Source of the DNA: Ardenticatenales bacterium
GTDB lineage: Bacteria > Chloroflexota > Anaerolineae > Promineifilales > UBA4811
Assembly (NCBI GenBank): GCA_030667645.1
Contig: DAOUVM010000165.1
Location: 1-6,058, forward strand
Length of the DNA: 6,058 bases
Direction: 5' to 3'
A model generated the notes under the pieces. It had not been told where the DNA came from and made no database searches. It saw only the letters and a program-made list of their open reading frames with translations. The position numbers and the translations under genes are program-made. Positions 6,057-6,058 of this stretch are shown here, piece after piece (position 1 is the stretch's first letter; each line of letters starts with the position of its first letter).

Positions 6057-6058
6057 GA

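Overview
The window comes from a moderately high-GC bacterium. All five recognisable genes lie on the minus strand, so transcription runs from high to low coordinates: a zinc-dependent histone deacetylase/acetylpolyamine amidohydrolase family protein (4695-5723), a membrane-anchored YvcK/GlmR-type protein (3265-4626), gap (2224-3240), pgk (986-2182) and the N-terminal 296 residues of argS (1-888, cut by the window edge). The lineage cannot be fixed from the sequence alone. A YvcK protein with two N-terminal membrane segments placed directly before gap-pgk, without rapZ or whiA beside it, fits Chloroflexota (Anaerolineae-like) better than Bacillota or Actinomycetota. This is an inference from family knowledge, not a database result.

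Layout: 5896-6056 is a short sequence bounded by imperfect inverted repeats (14 of 17 positions), resembling a MITE or a decayed insertion sequence. Next comes a well-formed sigma70-type promoter (TTGCCT-17 bp-TATACT, 5765-5793), then a leader of about 35 nt and the deacetylase gene. The following intergenic gaps are 68, 24, 41 and 97 bp. I see no terminator and no other convincing promoter, so one polycistronic transcript, deacetylase-yvcK-gap-pgk-argS, is the simplest reading.

Function: gap and pgk encode consecutive lower-glycolysis enzymes, which also run in reverse in gluconeogenesis. YvcK/GlmR proteins are linked to growth on gluconeogenic carbon sources and to UDP-GlcNAc/cell-envelope supply. 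The deacetylase could connect acetyl-group status to central carbon metabolism, but its substrate cannot be read from sequence. ArgS appears to be a housekeeping passenger at the 3' end.

The window is mostly ordinary core metabolism. Points worth a second look are the MITE-like element next to the operon promoter, a 10-G tract in the conserved TGGGAS motif of pgk, an HVGF instead of HVGH class I signature in ArgRS, and a small SD-preceded ORF overlapping the start of yvcK. I found no tRNA, rRNA, CRISPR array or clearly novel multi-gene system.
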